From: CAZFBR01 sp035353495 [NCBI: uncultured bacterium]
Lineage (GTDB): Bacteria; DAOPZR01
DNA length: 15,127 nucleotides
Direction: 5' to 3'
NCBI GenBank assembly: GCA_964517215.1
Contig: CAZFBR010000061.1
Coordinates: forward strand, 1-15,127
Below are positions 13,743 through 15,127 of this stretch, piece by piece; position 1 is the first letter of the stretch, and the number at the start of each line of letters is the position of its first letter. The position numbers were made by a program, and so were the translations under genes. Below the pieces are notes generated by a model, which searched no databases, was not told the DNA's origin, and saw only the letters and a program-made list of their open reading frames with translations.

Positions 13743-14579
13743 TCAGCGGTATTCGACGGCTTCGCCGCGATAGACCAGCCGCGCGCTGCCCTGCAGGTAG
13801 AGCTCACTGACCCCCTGGCCGTCGAGCACAAAATGCACAGTCAGGCGCTCACCGCCGCGGGTGACCACGGTGACGGGCGAACGCATCTCGTTGCGGATGG
13901 CCATGGCCAGGGCTGAGGCGACCGAACCGGTGCCGCAGGCGAGGGTTTCCGCCTCGACGCCGCGTTCGTAGGTGCGCACCCCGATGGTGGTGGCGTTGAG
14001 CTGGCGGACGAAATTGACGTTGGTCCCCGCCGGTTTGAACTGCTCGTGATAGCGCAGGGTCCGGCCCAGGCCATTGACATCAACCGCCTCAAGATCGTCA
14101 ACGACAAGCACCGCGTGCGGAACGCCGGTGTTGAGCGAATCAACGCGCAGGGTTTCGTTGCCGAGATAGACGACCTGATCAAGCGCCATGGTCACCTGAT
14201 AGGCAAGCGAGATCTTGACCGTTTCATCGGGGAAGACCTGCGCCTGCACCGGCCCGGCCCCGGTATGGAACAGCATTTCGGCCGGTGCGATTCCCGCGAG
14301 AAAGGCGCAGCGCGCGGCGCACCGGGCCCCGTTGCCGCACATTTCCGCCTCGCTGCCGTCGGCGTTGATGATGCGCATGGTGAACTGCGCGGGCGCGGGG
14401 GCGGGCTCGATCAGGATGACGCCGTCGGCGCCGACGGACAGGCCGCGGCGACAGACCTGTCGCGTCAGCGCGACCGGGTCGGCACACCAGCGGTCACGAT
14501 GGTCGATAATCACAAAGTCATTGCCGCTGCCGCTGAATTTGCTGAAGCGGAACGGGCGGGGATGCTCGGGCTGTTTCAT
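13743..14579 (-). CDS. dapF: Diaminopimelate epimerase
   Basis: A 278-residue cofactor-independent racemase of normal length that interconverts LL- and meso-diaminopimelate in the cytoplasm. It has two similar halves, each giving one catalytic cysteine. Cys81 lies in NADGSEAEMCGNGARC and Cys215 in ETLACGTGSVA. The N-terminus has FSKFSGSGNDFVIID and the middle SLNTGVPHAVL and GTNVNFV, all family signatures. Start ATG 14579 overlaps the lysA stop as ATGA (14576-14579), with GGAG about seven bases upstream, so the two are probably translationally coupled. The product, meso-DAP, feeds both peptidoglycan and the LysA step just upstream. Confidence 0.98.
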   Translation of the reverse strand: MKQPEHPRPFRFSKFSGSGNDFVIIDHRDRWCADPVALTRQVCRRGLSVGADGVILIEPAPAPAQFTMRIINADGSEAEMCGNGARCAARCAFLAGIAPAEMLFHTGAGPVQAQVFPDETVKISLAYQVTMALDQVVYLGNETLRVDSLNTGVPHAVLVVDDLEAVDVNGLGRTLRYHEQFKPAGTNVNFVRQLNATTIGVRTYERGVEAETLACGTGSVASALAMAIRNEMRSPVTVVTRGGERLTVHFVLDGQGVSELYLQGSARLVYRGEAVEYR

Positions 14580-15127
14580 ACGGTTTCTCCACGGACGAGG
14601 TCGTCGTACGTTTCCCGCGTGCGCACCAGACGGTGGGCGGCGCCGTCGACCATGACCTCGGCCGCGCGGCGGCGCGCGTTATAGTTTGAGGCCATGGCGA
14701 AGCCATAGGCGCCCGCGCTGCGCAGGACGAGGAACTCGCCCGGGGCGACTTGGGGAATTGGTCCGGCTTTGAGGAAAAAGTCGCTGCTTTCGCAGATGGG
14801 GCCGACAAGGTCGGCGGTTTCGCGCGGAGCATCCTCGTGCCGGGCGTAGACCCAGTGCCTGGCTCCGTACAATGCGGGGCGGATGAGGTCGTTCATTCCC
14901 GCATCGACGATGTAGAACGCCTTGCGCGGCGTGCGCTTGACGTAGGTCAGCGTCGTGGCGAGAATGCCGCTGTTGCCGGCGATGAAGCGGCCGGGTTCGA
15001 TGATGATTTTCAAATTGAGCGGCTGCACCAGCGGCAGGATGGTGCTGCGCCACTCGTCCGCCTGTGGCGGGGTGTCGGCGCCGTAGTTGATGCCAAACCC
15101 GCCGCCGAGGTTGAAGGTGGTCAGCGG
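14576..15127 (-). CDS. lysA: Diaminopimelate decarboxylase, C-terminal part (cut by window end)
   Basis: The final 183 residues of a PLP-dependent fold-III decarboxylase that turns meso-diaminopimelate into L-lysine. The visible part starts with FNLGGGFGINY (the PLP-phosphate-binding glycine loop), then EPGRFIAGNSG, a C-terminal beta domain with VDAGMNDLIRPALYGA, the substrate-binding CESSDFF (the Cys contributes to the partner active site in the dimer) and GAYGFAMASNYN, whose Tyr contacts PLP. The Lys that carries PLP and the start codon lie beyond the window. Full-length proteins are about 400-420 residues. The stop overlaps the dapF start by four bases. Confidence 0.96.
   Translation of the reverse strand, partial: PLTTFNLGGGFGINYGADTPPQADEWRSTILPLVQPLNLKIIIEPGRFIAGNSGILATTLTYVKRTPRKAFYIVDAGMNDLIRPALYGARHWVYARHEDAPRETADLVGPICESSDFFLKAGPIPQVAPGEFLVLRSAGAYGFAMASNYNARRRAAEVMVDGAAHRLVRTRETYDDLVRGETV

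Noticed and set aside
1-15127. CRISPR array, restriction or anti-phage system
   Set aside because: No regularly spaced repeats and no nuclease, methylase-restriction or toxin-antitoxin signatures were seen on either strand.

Overview
The window (about 15 kb, GC-rich) looks like a chromosomal segment from a free-living Gram-negative bacterium. It holds the end of an rRNA operon, meso-diaminopimelate/lysine biosynthesis genes, and a heptosyltransferase-like GT9 enzyme of the kind that builds lipopolysaccharide cores. A CHASE2 cyclase next to a Crp-type regulator, plus a small cysteine-rich DUF6485-type protein, would fit a PVC-superphylum lineage (Kiritimatiellota/Lentisphaerota) or a neighbouring phylum. 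That placement is an impression from gene content, not a demonstrated assignment.

Positions 1-560 are the 3' end of a 23S rRNA gene, a complete 5S rRNA gene and a strong intrinsic terminator. Positions 561-2190 are decayed accessory DNA: no convincing intact gene, then the wreck of an IS3-type insertion sequence. Its OrfA is only a C-terminal fragment. Its OrfB carries three single-base frameshifts, and the second catalytic aspartate is replaced by asparagine. A well-formed sigma70-type promoter sits in the last bases of this remnant.

Positions 2259-6815 (+ strand) form a tight four-gene operon: an exported coiled-coil/LysM protein, a membrane CHASE2 class III adenylate cyclase, a Crp/Fnr regulator and a GT4 glycosyltransferase. 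The cyclase and regulator make a plausible self-contained sense-cAMP-respond module, co-transcribed with envelope genes.

Positions 6816-7255 hold a small orphan membrane-protein ORF bracketed by related copies of a short motif (ACGGGGGACA, and an inverted partner). Two copies start exactly on the last base of a stop codon. This is the least explained part of the window.

Positions 7252-15127 are all on the minus strand. In transcription order they are lysA (cut by the window end), dapF, a 119-base gap, then dapA with its own near-consensus promoter, a DUF6485-type mini-protein, an unknown single-span membrane protein, a GT2 polyprenol-phosphate-type glycosyltransferase, a GT4, a GT9, a SAM methyltransferase and another GT4. 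From dapA on, genes are separated by 14 bases or fewer or overlap by 4-11 bases, so they probably form one polycistronic unit. It links peptidoglycan-precursor/lysine synthesis to assembly of a surface glycan. I see no CRISPR array, no tRNA gene and no clear defence system.
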